Source of the DNA: Alphaproteobacteria bacterium | Lineage (GTDB): Bacteria > Pseudomonadota > Alphaproteobacteria > Rhodobacterales > Rhodobacteraceae | Length of the DNA stretch: 5,256 nucleotides | Assembly: GCA_024277955.1 (NCBI GenBank) | Contig: JAJRUE010000107.1 | Coordinates: 1-5,256, forward strand | Direction of reading: 5' to 3' | Shown here: positions 4,964 to 5,256 of the stretch, one piece after another | Layout: each line of letters starts with the position of its first letter | Position numbering within the stretch: the stretch's first letter is position 1 | Program-made: the position numbers and the translations under genes | Notes under the pieces: generated by a model | Seen by the model: only the letters and a program-made list of their open reading frames with translations | Told to the model about the DNA's origin: nothing | Database searches by the model: none

Positions 4964-5256
4964 TCCTGACCTGCCCCTATTGCGGCATCGCCGCCGATGA
5001 AACCGAACTGGCGCCGGGCGGCGAAGCGCATCTGGTGCGCCACGGCCCCGGATCGGACGAGGCCGATTTCGAAGCCTACCTGTTCAGCCGCGCCAACCCG
5101 ATGGGGGTGCATTTCGAACGCTGGCGTCACGCGATGGGCTGCGGAAAATGGTTTCTGGCGGCGCGCGACACGGTGACGCTCGAGGTTTACGGCACCTATC
5201 CAGCGCAGGTAAAGAAGCCGCCACAAGACATTGTGCAGGCAATAAAAAACAAGAAA
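4957..5256 (+). CDS. soxD: Sarcosine oxidase delta subunit, 3' end outside the window
   Basis: The first 100 codons of the delta subunit of heterotetrameric sarcosine oxidase, a small zinc-binding structural subunit. It starts MLILTCPYCGIAADETEL; C6 and C9 of CPYCG, with H58 and C62 of WRHAMGCGKWF, correspond to the Cys-Cys-His-Cys zinc site known from the crystallised enzyme. EAHLVRHGPGS, DFEAYLFSRANPMGVHFERW and TVTLEVYGTYPAQ are typical family stretches. The ATG at 4957 gives the standard N-terminus, and GGGGA (4946-4950) lies 6 nt upstream. No stop is reached; at about 100 residues the gene should end within a few codons, and soxA and soxG would be expected to follow. The last 12 codons become AT-rich and Lys-rich (AIKNKK, with ATA and AAA codons), unlike the rest of the window. 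Confidence 0.96.
   Translation, partial: MLILTCPYCGIAADETELAPGGEAHLVRHGPGSDEADFEAYLFSRANPMGVHFERWRHAMGCGKWFLAARDTVTLEVYGTYPAQVKKPPQDIVQAIKNKK

Noticed and set aside
4783..5226. A minus-strand 147-codon ORF opposite soxD
   Set aside because: It is antisense to soxD, which has an intact zinc site and family motifs; the opposite frame has none.

Overview
The window is very GC-rich, uses strongly G/C-ending codons, and carries protein variants that look typical of Rhodobacteraceae (Alphaproteobacteria): SoxB, SoxD, CcmI and RuvX all read like members of that family. This assignment comes from recognising the protein sequences, not from a database search.

Layout. The 3' end of a gene on the + strand (1-234, probably a phytanoyl-CoA dioxygenase-like protein) faces a minus-strand unit across a 226-bp convergent intergenic region. 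That region holds a Rhodobacteraceae-style intergenic element, a perfect 10-bp hairpin and a 31-bp tandem repeat. The minus-strand unit reads ccmI (1181-2431), ruvX (702-1184), then a DUF1289 gene (461-712). The genes overlap by 4 and 11 bp, which indicates one transcript with translational coupling. CcmI serves cytochrome c maturation, RuvX/YqgF is an RNase H-fold nuclease linked to 16S rRNA maturation, and the DUF1289 protein is a small four-cysteine protein.

The 258-bp ccmI/soxB divergent region contains four imperfect 13-bp direct repeats and a 7-bp dyad. Both are candidate regulatory sites. Rightward from it runs soxB (2690-3937), the flavin-binding beta subunit of heterotetrameric sarcosine oxidase. 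The delta subunit gene soxD starts at 4957 and runs off the window, presumably followed by soxA and soxG.

The least ordinary part is the ~1 kb between soxB and soxD, which are usually close together. It holds a terminator-like hairpin with a T run, a 53-codon single-pass membrane ORF with a basic tail, a 146-codon three-pass membrane protein of unknown function, and a 35-codon Arg/Pro-rich ORF that overlaps the genes on both sides. Sarcosine oxidase demethylates sarcosine to glycine, the last step of glycine betaine catabolism, and passes the one-carbon unit to tetrahydrofolate. Whether the intercalated membrane genes take part in this is unknown. I found no RNA gene, insertion sequence, CRISPR array or clear new defence system.
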